64,000 nt of DNA. Source: Kribbella solani. Lineage in GTDB: Bacteria > Actinomycetota > Actinomycetes > Propionibacteriales > Kribbellaceae. Where the stretch lies: assembly GCF_014205295.1 (NCBI RefSeq), contig NZ_JACHNF010000001.1, forward strand, positions 6,882,001-6,946,000. The letters run 5' to 3'. Numbering within the stretch: position 1 is the first letter of the stretch; each line of letters opens with the position of its first letter. The position numbers were made by a program, and so were the translations under genes. Positions 32,320-40,352 of this stretch are shown one piece after another. The notes under the pieces were generated by a model. That model had not been told where the DNA came from. It ran no database searches and saw only the letters and a list, made by a program, of their open reading frames with translations.

Positions 32320-33222
32320 TCAGCCCTTCACGGCGCCGGTCAGGACGCCCTTGGCGAAGTGCCGCTGCAGGAACGGGTAGATCAGCAGGATCGGAACGAT
32401 CGACACCACCAGGATGGCCATCTGGATCGATGCCTGTGGCGGCAGCAGCTCGGTGCCCAGTTCGGCGCTGCCCAGCTGGGTGTCGTTGATGACGTACGTC
32501 CGCAGCACCAACTGCAACGGCCAGAGCTTGGAGTCGTTCAGGTAGAGCAGCGCGGAGAAGAACGCGTTCCAGTACGCCACCGCGTAGAACAGGCCGATCA
32601 CGGACAGTACCGCCTTGGACAGCGGCAGCACGATGTACGAGAACGTCTTCAACTCACCCGCACCGTCGATCCGGGCGCTCTCGGTGATCTCGGTCGGCAG
32701 GTTCATGAAGAACGCCCGCAGTACGACCACGTTGAACGCGCTGATCATCGTCGGCACGATCAGCGCCCAGATGCTGTCCAGCAGACCGACGCCCTTGACG
32801 GTCAGGTACGTCGGGATGATGCCGGGGGAGAACAGCATGCTGAACAGCACCACCAGCAGGATCGGGCGTCCGGCCGTGAATCCGGGCCGAGCCAGCGCGT
32901 ACGCCAGCAGGCACGACACGGTCAGGCTGAGCAGCGTACCGATGACCGTCACGAAGATACTGACGAACAGTGCCCTGGTGACCACGCCACCGGAGAACAG
33001 CGACTGGTACGCGGCGAAGTTCACCGACTTCGGGAAGAGCACCAGACCGCCGGACTCGTTGATCTGCTTGTTCGGCGCCACGCTGGTCGAGATCACTCCG
33101 ACGAACGGGATGATCACGACCGCGCAGAACACCAGCAGCACGAGTCCCTTGAAGACGCGCATCGGCCACGACGGCATCGGTACGCCCTGAACAATTCTCC
33201 TGGGCCCGATCTTGCGACTCAT
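32320..33222 (-). CDS. Carbohydrate ABC permease (LplC/MalG type)
   Basis: 300-residue inner-membrane permease with six helices. The EAA loop ESARIDGAGELKTFSYIVLP contacts the ATPase. Together with the preceding permease and binding protein it forms a CUT1-type importer of the LplABC group, which takes up oligosaccharides or complex glycans. No ATPase gene is present; such systems usually share a common MsmX-type ATPase encoded elsewhere. The start overlaps the previous permease stop (ATGA). It ends about 110 bases before the PAP2 gene. Confidence 0.94.
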   Translation of the reverse strand: MSRKIGPRRIVQGVPMPSWPMRVFKGLVLLVFCAVVIIPFVGVISTSVAPNKQINESGGLVLFPKSVNFAAYQSLFSGGVVTRALFVSIFVTVIGTLLSLTVSCLLAYALARPGFTAGRPILLVVLFSMLFSPGIIPTYLTVKGVGLLDSIWALIVPTMISAFNVVVLRAFFMNLPTEITESARIDGAGELKTFSYIVLPLSKAVLSVIGLFYAVAYWNAFFSALLYLNDSKLWPLQLVLRTYVINDTQLGSAELGTELLPPQASIQMAILVVSIVPILLIYPFLQRHFAKGVLTGAVKG

Positions 33223-34163
33223 CGGGAGTACACCCCCTGCTCTCCGAAGATGTGCGCCACCTTGTTCGCGGTGAGTACGAGGATGACGCCGACGACGCCC
33301 TTGACCAGACCGACCGCCGCCGCGACGCCCCAGGCACCACCGAGTACGCCGTTGTTGTAGACGTACGTGTCCAGTACTTCACTGACGTCTCGGCCGACCG
33401 CCTGTTGCTGCAGGATGATCTGCTCGAACCCGACGGTCAGTGAGTCACCCAGCCGCAGGATGAACAGCAGAATGATGATGCCGCGCAGACCGGGCAGCGT
33501 GACGTGCCAGAGCTGCCGCATCCGGCTGGCACCGTCGACACTCGCCGCCTCGTACAGCTGCGAGTCGATCTGGGACAGGGCGGCCAGGAACAGGATGGTG
33601 GCCCAGCCGGTGTCCTTCCAGATGATCTGCGACGTCAGTAGGACGTGGAACAGCTCGGAGTTCCCGATGATGTTGATCGTGGTCAGGTCGTGTGAGCGCA
33701 GGTAGTTGTTCAGCAGGCCGCTGCCGCCGAGCATCTGCTGGAACAGCGCGACCACGATCACCCAGGACATGAAGTGCGGCAGGTACAGGATGCTCTGGGC
33801 GATCCGCTTGATCCGCTCCGAGAACAAGGAGTTCAGCAGCAGGGCGAGCAGGATCGGCGCCGGGAACACGAACACCGACTGCAGGCTGGTCAGGACCAGT
33901 GTGTTCTTCAACGCCCGCAGGAAAGCCGGATCACCGTTGAAGATGACGCTGAAGTTCGCCCAGCCCGACCAGTCGCTCCCACCGATGCCGAGGAACGGCT
34001 GGTAGTCCTTGAACGCGATCACGTTGCCGAGCAGCGGCACGTAGTGGAACGCGATGATCAACGCGGTACCGGGTAGCGCGAACAGCAGCAGCACCCGGTC
34101 CCGTACCAGCCGCCGGCCAAGACTCAAATGCTGCCCCGGCTGCTTCGTGGTCCTTTGCAGCAT
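33219..34163 (-). CDS. Carbohydrate ABC permease (LplB type)
   Basis: 314-residue permease with a basic cytoplasmic head, six membrane helices (first at about 27-47, LLLFALPGTALIIAFHYVPL) and EAA loop EAASVDGASRMRQLWHVTLP. The block FKDYQPFLGIGGSDWSGW is typical of LplB-type proteins. It follows the binding protein directly and overlaps the second permease by 4 bases. Substrate is inferred from the sialidase and lyase genes across the divergent promoter: probably a sialic-acid-containing or related glycan. Confidence 0.94.
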   Translation of the reverse strand: MLQRTTKQPGQHLSLGRRLVRDRVLLLFALPGTALIIAFHYVPLLGNVIAFKDYQPFLGIGGSDWSGWANFSVIFNGDPAFLRALKNTLVLTSLQSVFVFPAPILLALLLNSLFSERIKRIAQSILYLPHFMSWVIVVALFQQMLGGSGLLNNYLRSHDLTTINIIGNSELFHVLLTSQIIWKDTGWATILFLAALSQIDSQLYEAASVDGASRMRQLWHVTLPGLRGIIILLFILRLGDSLTVGFEQIILQQQAVGRDVSEVLDTYVYNNGVLGGAWGVAAAVGLVKGVVGVILVLTANKVAHIFGEQGVYSR

Positions 34164-35786
34164 CTACTTCCCTGCCGTGTCTGCGTGAGCCTGCTCGAGC
34201 TCGGTCCGGATCTTGTCGCCGCCGGCGGACTTCCAGTCCTGCACACCGGCCGCCCATGCCGACACCGGCTTCTTGCCCTGCACGATCTGGTTCTCCAGGT
34301 CGAGCATGGTCTTGTTCAGCTGCGCCTGCTTCTTCGACAACGTGTCGGAGTACAGGCCGTACGACGCGTCGTACACGAGGCGGTCCGCGACCTTCTGCTG
34401 GATCGCGTGCTGCTTCTGGGGTACGTCCGGCTTGCCGGCCCAGTAGAGCGCCAGCGTGCTGTCGCTGATGTACTGCAGGCCGATACCGGTCTCCACCGTG
34501 CCGACCTTCGTCGGTACCGGGTCCGTACCCTGCAGCGTGTAGTGGCGGCCCGCCACGCCGTACTTGCGGAACAGATACTCCTCGGTGCCGAACGGTGCGG
34601 CCATCCAGTTGGCCACCTTCAGCAGCGTCTCGGCCGAGTGCTTGCTGTCCTTGCTGAACGAGGTGACGTTGTTCAGCGCCGAACCCATCCACGGCTTGCC
34701 TTCACCGCCGTCGAAGCCCGGCACGTCGAGCATGTTCACACCGAAGTTCGGATCGCCGGTGTTGTCGGCGTAGTACTGGTTCCAGGCCACGAAGCTGTCG
34801 TAGTCGAAGGCGGCGATGCCACCGTTGAACCACTGCTTGCGGGCACTCGCCTTGTCGTTGAACGCGTCCGGGTTGATCACCCCGGCGGCGACCATCTTCC
34901 GGCCCGCTTCCAGTGCCTGCTGCTGCGCCTCATGCTCGTACATCGAGCTGAACTTGCCGCCGTCCTGCTTCCAGACGTTGGGAATCCCCAGCATCATCCG
35001 GATCGTCGAGATCGGCACCCGGGTCCAGGCCCACTTGTTCTGCTTCGGCGCGGTCAGCTCCTTGGCCAGGTCGAAGAACTCCTGGAAGTTCTTCGGCGCC
35101 GGGTTCTTGATGCCCTTCGCGGCGAGCAGGTCCTCGCGGTAGAGCGCCAGCGACGTACGCGACATCCCGCGCGGCACCGGCACGCCGTAGATCGCGCCGT
35201 TGAAGACGCAGCCCTTCCAGTACTCGGACGGGATGTTCGCCAGGAACGGGTACTTCTTCGCGGCATCGCCGGACAGGTGCTCGGTCAGATCCATGCACTT
35301 GGACTTCACCAGGCCGGGGATCTGCGGCGTGTCGGTCGGGATGTTCAGGATGTCCGGCAGGTCACCGCCGGCGATCCGGGTGGCGAACTTGTCCTTGTAC
35401 TCGTCGTTGGACGCCATGCTGATCTGCAGCTCGGAGCCGAGGCGCTTGTTGACCTCCTGCCAGAACTGGTTCTGGTCGGCGGCCGGCGGGATCGCGCCCG
35501 GGATGTTGGTCATGAACGTGATCGGCTTGCCGTCGCCGGGCACCTCGGTGATCGCCTTGACCGGGTTCGCCGGGTACTTCAGGAAGCCGTCCAGCACCAC
35601 GTCCGTACCCGGCAGGTCCGGCTTGATCTCGCCGTACTTCGTGTACGTGGGCAGTTTGACGGCCGCGTTCGCGGTGGCAGCGTTCTTCTTGTCCGACGCG
35701 CACCCCGCCAGCAGCGGCGTACCCGTGACCGCGACAGCGGCGGCGGCCAGACCGCCGCCGAGGAATGATCTTCTGCTGACTGGCAT
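34164..35786 (-). CDS. Extracellular sugar-binding lipoprotein (LplA type)
   Basis: 540 residues. A Tat-like signal (SRRSFLGGGL) ends in the lipobox LLAGC, so a lipid-anchored binding protein is expected. The mature part is a large cluster-1 solute-binding fold, 540 residues being normal for the LplA/YtcQ subgroup that captures oligosaccharides, with blocks PITFMTNIPGAIPP, GGDLPDILN and WMAAPFGTEEYLF. First gene of the importer operon, divergent from the sialidase gene with 47 bases between starts. A palindrome in that gap probably controls both sides. Confidence 0.94.
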   Translation of the reverse strand: MPVSRRSFLGGGLAAAAVAVTGTPLLAGCASDKKNAATANAAVKLPTYTKYGEIKPDLPGTDVVLDGFLKYPANPVKAITEVPGDGKPITFMTNIPGAIPPAADQNQFWQEVNKRLGSELQISMASNDEYKDKFATRIAGGDLPDILNIPTDTPQIPGLVKSKCMDLTEHLSGDAAKKYPFLANIPSEYWKGCVFNGAIYGVPVPRGMSRTSLALYREDLLAAKGIKNPAPKNFQEFFDLAKELTAPKQNKWAWTRVPISTIRMMLGIPNVWKQDGGKFSSMYEHEAQQQALEAGRKMVAAGVINPDAFNDKASARKQWFNGGIAAFDYDSFVAWNQYYADNTGDPNFGVNMLDVPGFDGGEGKPWMGSALNNVTSFSKDSKHSAETLLKVANWMAAPFGTEEYLFRKYGVAGRHYTLQGTDPVPTKVGTVETGIGLQYISDSTLALYWAGKPDVPQKQHAIQQKVADRLVYDASYGLYSDTLSKKQAQLNKTMLDLENQIVQGKKPVSAWAAGVQDWKSAGGDKIRTELEQAHADTAGK

Positions 35787-35818
35787 GAGGCCTCACTTCC
35801 ATCGGAGGGCCACACCAT

Positions 35819-35838
35819 GACATAGTACGTCCTATGTC
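35819..35838. promoter_or_regulatory. GntR/FCD-type operator overlapping the sialidase start codon
   Basis: The 20-base dyad GACATAG-TACGTC-CTATGTC has perfect 7-base arms and spans the sialidase ATG at 35834. The absence of a ribosome site and a TAGTAC sequence 8 bases before the ATG suggest a leaderless transcript, so a bound repressor would cover both -10 and start. The FCD regulator at 37887 is the likely binder. Confidence 0.7.
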
Positions 35839-36898
35839 TTCAAGAGTCGGCGCGACGGAAATCGTCTTCGACCCCGCCGGGAGCGGCTACCACACGTTCC
35901 GCATCCCGTCCGTGCTGGCGAACGGCTCTGTGGTGCTGGCGTTCGCCGAGGGACGGCTGCACGGAGCTGGTGACGCCGGCGAGATCGAGATCGTGCTGCG
36001 GCGTTCCCTCGACGGCGGCCGGAGCTGGCTGCCGCTGCAGGTCGTGTCAGCAGTGGCCGGCAAGACCTGTGGCAACCCGGCGCCGTTGCTGGACCCGCAG
36101 TCCGGGGACGTCGTGCTGGTGACCGTGCAGAACGGTGCCGACGCAGTGGAGATGTCACTCGCCCGCGGTACTGATCCGGTCGACGGGCGGCGCGTCTTCG
36201 TACAGCGGTCGTCTGATGACGGTGCGACCTGGAGCGACGCCGAGGAGATCACTGCACAGGTCAAACCGGCTGACTGGGGCTGGTACGCGACTGGACCGTG
36301 TCACGGCATCACACTGCGCTCCGGGCGGCTGGTCGTACCGGCCAACCACTCGCACGTACCCACTGAGCCGGTGGATGACCTGATCCGGCTGAACGGTGGG
36401 CACTGCATCTACAGCGACGACGGCGGTCGTACCTGGTCGGTTGGCTTCGTGGACCGCAACGACGGGCCGGAGATCAACGCCAACGAGACCACAGTGGCCG
36501 AGTTGCCCGACGGGCGGTTGTACTTCAACGCCCGCAACCACCAGGGCACCGGCCCGGCCCGCGTACATGCCTGGTCGTCGGACGGCGGTCAGACGCTCGA
36601 TGCGCCGTACACAGGGATTCCAGAGATCACCGCACCCGGTATCCAGGGCAGCGTGCTCTGCCTGCCGGACGGGCGGTTGCTGTTGTCCACACCGGTGAAC
36701 CCGTCGTCCCGCCGCGAGCTGACCGTCTTCGTGTCCGAGGACTCCGGTGTGACGTGGAAGCCCGCCCTGGTCGTGCACGAGGGCATGGCCGGGTACTCCG
36801 ATCTGGTGCTGCTCGCCGACGGCTCGATCGGCATCTTCTACGAGGCCGGTGAGACCTCGTCCTTCGCGACCCTGCGTTTCGCCACATTCGCCCTTTGA
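35834..36898 (+). CDS. Exo-sialidase family protein (BNR/Asp-box), no signal peptide
   Basis: 354-residue six-bladed propeller. The FRIPS motif (22-26) supplies the first active-site Arg; AEGR then GAGDAGEIEIV gives the catalytic Asp region. Asp boxes are seen as SLDGGRSW, SSDDGATW, SDDGGRTW, SSDGGQTL and SEDSGVTW, and the end carries AGYSDLVLLADGSIGIFYEA, the usual Tyr/Glu block. It would release sialic acid or a similar nonulosonate from glycans. No signal peptide is present, so cleavage happens inside after import by the divergent ABC system. The lyase gene follows. Confidence 0.88.
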   Translation: MSSRVGATEIVFDPAGSGYHTFRIPSVLANGSVVLAFAEGRLHGAGDAGEIEIVLRRSLDGGRSWLPLQVVSAVAGKTCGNPAPLLDPQSGDVVLVTVQNGADAVEMSLARGTDPVDGRRVFVQRSSDDGATWSDAEEITAQVKPADWGWYATGPCHGITLRSGRLVVPANHSHVPTEPVDDLIRLNGGHCIYSDDGGRTWSVGFVDRNDGPEINANETTVAELPDGRLYFNARNHQGTGPARVHAWSSDGGQTLDAPYTGIPEITAPGIQGSVLCLPDGRLLLSTPVNPSSRRELTVFVSEDSGVTWKPALVVHEGMAGYSDLVLLADGSIGIFYEAGETSSFATLRFATFAL

Positions 36899-36912
36899 GG
36901 TTGGGAGACCCC

Positions 36913-37860
36913 TTGACCGTACCCGCCCAGACCACCGCCCGCCTGACCGGCGTCGTACCGCCGCTGGTCACTCCGCTGACACCCGAGTACGACGTCGACA
37001 CCGCATCACTGGCCCGGCTGATCCAGTACCAGCTGGCCGGGGGCGTGGACGGGGTGTTCGTACTCGGCACCTCCGGCGAAGGCACGTTTCTGACCGACGA
37101 ACAACGACAGGTCGTGCTGGAGACCACTGTCGCGGAGGTGGCCGGGCAGGTACCGGTGCTGGCCGGTGTGATCGACACATCGACCGGTCGGGTCGCCGCA
37201 CACGTTTCTGCCGCGCTGAAGGCTGGTGTGGATGCACTGGTGGCGACAGCGCCGTTCTACGCCGCGACACATCCAGCGGAGATCGAGCGGCACTTCGTAC
37301 GGCTCAAGTCACTGGCGGGTGACACGGCCATCTATGCGTACGACATCCCGTCCCGGGTGGGTACGAAGCTGTCGGCGTCGCTGGTGCTTTCGCTGGGGGA
37401 GCAGGGGGTGATTGCCGGGGTGAAGGACTCGTCGGGGCAGGAGACCAGCCTGCGGCAACTGGTGATCTCCCGGCGTGAGCTGGGTATGCGGGACTTCGCT
37501 GTGATGACCGGCTCCGAGGTGACGGTTGACTCGTCGCTGGCGTTCGGTGTTGATGGAGTTGTACCTGGGCTGGGGAACGTGGACCCGGCCGGGTACGTGC
37601 GGTTGTTCAAGACCGCGGTGGCCGGGGACGCCGCGGCCGCGCGGGCAGAGCAGGACCGGTTGTTCCGGCTGTTCGAGATCATCGAGGTGGCGGACCGGTC
37701 ACGGATGGGCGCCAGTTCGTCGGCGCTGGGTGCGTTCAAGGCCGGGCTGTACGTGCTCGGCGTGATCGACTGCCCGGTGACGGCGTACCCGTGCATTCCG
37801 CTCAGCGACACCGAGATCGACGCCATCCGGCCGTTACTGGACCGTGCCGGATTACACTGA
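36913..37860 (+). CDS. DapA/NanA-family aldolase (lyase)
   Basis: 315 residues of the class I DHDPS/N-acetylneuraminate-lyase barrel. Key motifs are GTSGEGTFLT (substrate carboxylate binding), the active Tyr in YDIPSRVG and the Schiff-base Lys in VIAGVKDSSG. TTG 36913 is preferred since GGGAGA lies 6 bases upstream; TTG codons at 36895 and 36901 are alternatives. Context after a sialidase and opposite a glycan importer favours cleavage of a nonulosonic or keto-deoxy sugar acid to pyruvate, rather than lysine synthesis. Exact substrate is not readable from sequence. Confidence 0.9.
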   Translation: MTVPAQTTARLTGVVPPLVTPLTPEYDVDTASLARLIQYQLAGGVDGVFVLGTSGEGTFLTDEQRQVVLETTVAEVAGQVPVLAGVIDTSTGRVAAHVSAALKAGVDALVATAPFYAATHPAEIERHFVRLKSLAGDTAIYAYDIPSRVGTKLSASLVLSLGEQGVIAGVKDSSGQETSLRQLVISRRELGMRDFAVMTGSEVTVDSSLAFGVDGVVPGLGNVDPAGYVRLFKTAVAGDAAAARAEQDRLFRLFEIIEVADRSRMGASSSALGAFKAGLYVLGVIDCPVTAYPCIPLSDTEIDAIRPLLDRAGLH

Positions 37861-37886
37861 GCGGTCCTGACCAAGGGAGGCCGGCA

Positions 37887-38597
37887 GTGACAACGGGTGG
37901 GCTCAGCCGGGCACGAGGCGCGGCGGGAAACCAGTCCTTCATCCGGGACGCGATCAAGTCGTACATCCTGGAGCGCGGTCTGAAGGCAGGTGACCCGCTG
38001 CCGAACGAGCAGGACCTGATGGCGCAGCTGGGCGTCGGCCGGCACCCGCTGCGGGAGGCGATGAAGGCACTGCAGGCGGTCGGCATCATCGAGATCCGGC
38101 ACGGCTACGGCACGTACGTCGGCGAGGTCAGCCTGCAGTCCCTCGAAGACGGTCTGGCCTTCCGGATGTCCCAGTCGATGGCCGGCGACCTCCGGGACGT
38201 ACAGAACGTCCTGGAGGTCCGCCAGGCCATCGAGGTCGGTCTGGCCGACGACGTCGTCCGGCAGTTCCAGGAGCACGGCTACGACACCCTGGAGCCGATC
38301 GTCGAACGAATGGAAGCCCAGGCGGCCGAGGGCAACTACTTCCCCGACGAGGACTGGGCCTTTCACCAGGCCCTCTACGAGCCCCTAGGCAACGCCTTGG
38401 TGATCGACCTGCTGTCAGTCTTCTGGCGCACCTTCGCCCAGGTCGACGCCCGCCTCCCCGGTGCCCGTTACACCCCCGCCGACGCCGCCGCCTGGCACCG
38501 CGACCTCCTCCAGGCCCTCACCACCGGCAACCCCACCACCTACGCCCACTCAATGAAATCCCACTTCAACGGCATCCACACCCGCCTCGGCGAGTAA
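37887..38597 (+). CDS. GntR/FCD-family transcriptional regulator
   Basis: 236 residues with GTG start and GGGAGG 7 bases upstream. The GntR winged helix (PLPNEQDLMAQLGVGRHPLR, then ALQAVGIIEIRHGYGTYVG) is followed by an all-helical FCD domain with the metal/ligand residues in EVRQAIEVGLA, DEDWAFHQALYE and a late His (SMKSHFNGIH). FCD regulators bind small acids such as sialic or uronic acids, fitting the lyase and sialidase upstream. It probably represses the locus through the 20-base dyad at 35819. Confidence 0.92.
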   Translation: MTTGGLSRARGAAGNQSFIRDAIKSYILERGLKAGDPLPNEQDLMAQLGVGRHPLREAMKALQAVGIIEIRHGYGTYVGEVSLQSLEDGLAFRMSQSMAGDLRDVQNVLEVRQAIEVGLADDVVRQFQEHGYDTLEPIVERMEAQAAEGNYFPDEDWAFHQALYEPLGNALVIDLLSVFWRTFAQVDARLPGARYTPADAAAWHRDLLQALTTGNPTTYAHSMKSHFNGIHTRLGE

Positions 38598-38608
38598 CAG
38601 CGCACATC

Positions 38609-38643
38609 AGGGGAAAGGGTTTCTGCGTCAACGACTTTCCCCT
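38609..38643. terminator. Bidirectional terminator between FCD regulator and XPB
   Basis: AGGGGAAAG (38609-38617) pairs perfectly with CTTTCCCCT (38635-38643) around a 17-base loop. It lies 12 bases after the regulator stop and 5 before the XPB stop on the opposite strand. Confidence 0.8.
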
Positions 38644-38648
38644 GCTCC

Positions 38649-40289
38649 TCAGGTGAAGAGGTTTTCTGCGTCCACGATCGTGTACGCGTAGCCCTGTTCG
38701 GCCAGGAAGCGTTGGCGGTGGGCGGCGAATTCGGCGTCGATGGTGTCTCGGGCGACGATGGAGTAGAAGCGGGCGGTGCGGCCGTCGCCTTTGGGGCGGA
38801 GGACGCGGCCGAGGCGCTGGGCTTCTTCCTGGCGGGAGCCGAAGGTGCCGGAGACCTGGATGGCGACCGACGCCTCGGGGAGGTCGATGGAGAAGTTGGC
38901 GACCTTACTGACCACCAGCCGGGTGATCTCGCCGGCCCGGAACGCGTCGAACAGGCGCTGGCGTTCGCGGACCGTCGTCTCGCCCTTGATCACCGGACAT
39001 TCGAGCCGTTCGCCCAGCTCGTCCAACTGGTCGATGTACTGACCGATGACCAGCAGCGGTTCATTCGCGTAGTGGTCGGCGATCTGCCGCACCAGCCTGG
39101 ACTTGGCCGGCGTGGATGCCGCCAGCCGGTACCGGTCCTCCGGTTCAGCAGTCGCGTATACGAACCGCTCCGTCTGCTCCAGGTCGACGCGTACCTCGAC
39201 GCAGTCCGCCGGTGCGATCCAGCCCTGTGCCTCGATGTCCTTCCACGGCGCGTCGTACCGCTTCGGCCCGATCAGCGAGAACACGTCGCCCTCACGGCCG
39301 TCCTCGCGGACCAGCGTGGCGGTCAGGCCGAGCCGCCGCCGGGTCTGCAGATCAGCGGTCATCCGGAAGATCGGCGCGGGCAGCAGGTGCACCTCGTCGT
39401 ACACGATCAGGCCCCAGTCGCGCGCGTCGAACAGCTCCAGGTGCGTGTAAACGCCCTTCCGCCGCGTGGTCATCACCTGGTACGTGGCGATGGTGACCGG
39501 CCGGATCTCCTTCCGCGCACCGGAGTACTCGCCGATCTCGTCCTCGGTCAGCGTGGTGCGGCGGAGCAGCTCGTCCTTCCACTGCCGCGCGGACACCGTG
39601 TTAGTGACCAGGATCAGCGTGGTCGCCGACGCCTGTGCCATCGCGGCCGCACCGACGATCGTCTTGCCGGCACCACAAGGCAGTACGACGACACCAGAGC
39701 CGCCGTGCCAGAACGAGTCGGTCGCCTGCTCCTGGTACGGGCGCAGCTCCCACCCGTCACGTACGAGCTCGATCTTGTGCGCTTCGCCGTCGACGTACCC
39801 AGCCAGGTCCTCAGCCGGCCAACCGAGCTTCAGCAGGGTCTGCTTGAGATGCCCACGCTCCGACGGGTGCACCAGCACGGTGTCGTCGTCGAGCCGGTCG
39901 CCCAGCATCGGTTTGACCTTGTTGCTGCGGAGCACCTCCTCCAGCACCGGCCGGTCGGTCGTAACCAGGACCAGTCCGTGCTGCGGGTGCTTCTCCAGCC
40001 GCAGCCGCCCGTACCGATCCAGTGTCTCCGCTATGTCGACCAGCAGCGAGTGGGGAACCGGGTAGCGGCTGTAGCGCAGCAGCACGTCGATGACCTGCTC
40101 CGCGTCATGCCCTGCGGCCCGCGCGTTCCACAACCCCAGTGGCGTCAGCCGATAGGTGTGTACGTGCTCCGGCGCCCGCTCCAGCTCAGCAAACGGTGCA
40201 ATGGCCTTCCGGCACTCGTTGGCATCCGCATGCGCCGTCTCCAACAACAACGTCTTGTCCGACTGCACGATCAGTGGACCGTCTGTCAC
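38649..40289 (-). CDS. XPB/Ssl2-type DNA helicase
   Basis: 546 residues, homologous to mycobacterial ErcC3 (Rv0861c), an XPB-like 3'-5' superfamily 2 helicase. N-terminal damage-recognition-like region, then Walker A PCGAGKT near residue 205, DEVH box VYDEVHLLPAP near 300, LGLTATLVREDGREGD (RED motif), and motif VI QRLGRVLRPKG near 500. GTG start with AGGAG 8 bases upstream. It follows the helicase-C/WYL gene by 63 bases, as in mycobacteria. A role in DNA repair is expected but its exact pathway in bacteria is open. Confidence 0.95.
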   Translation of the reverse strand: MTDGPLIVQSDKTLLLETAHADANECRKAIAPFAELERAPEHVHTYRLTPLGLWNARAAGHDAEQVIDVLLRYSRYPVPHSLLVDIAETLDRYGRLRLEKHPQHGLVLVTTDRPVLEEVLRSNKVKPMLGDRLDDDTVLVHPSERGHLKQTLLKLGWPAEDLAGYVDGEAHKIELVRDGWELRPYQEQATDSFWHGGSGVVVLPCGAGKTIVGAAAMAQASATTLILVTNTVSARQWKDELLRRTTLTEDEIGEYSGARKEIRPVTIATYQVMTTRRKGVYTHLELFDARDWGLIVYDEVHLLPAPIFRMTADLQTRRRLGLTATLVREDGREGDVFSLIGPKRYDAPWKDIEAQGWIAPADCVEVRVDLEQTERFVYATAEPEDRYRLAASTPAKSRLVRQIADHYANEPLLVIGQYIDQLDELGERLECPVIKGETTVRERQRLFDAFRAGEITRLVVSKVANFSIDLPEASVAIQVSGTFGSRQEEAQRLGRVLRPKGDGRTARFYSIVARDTIDAEFAAHRQRFLAEQGYAYTIVDAENLFT

Positions 40290-40352
40290 CCGCTGCTCCT
40301 AACTTCGCCCCGACCCTCCATTGTGCCTGACCCCACCAACAACCAGGCCGGG

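Noticed and set aside
36913-37860. DapA of lysine biosynthesis
   Set aside because: The fold fits, but the context (sialidase, glycan importer, FCD regulator) and absence of lysine genes favour a catabolic aldolase.
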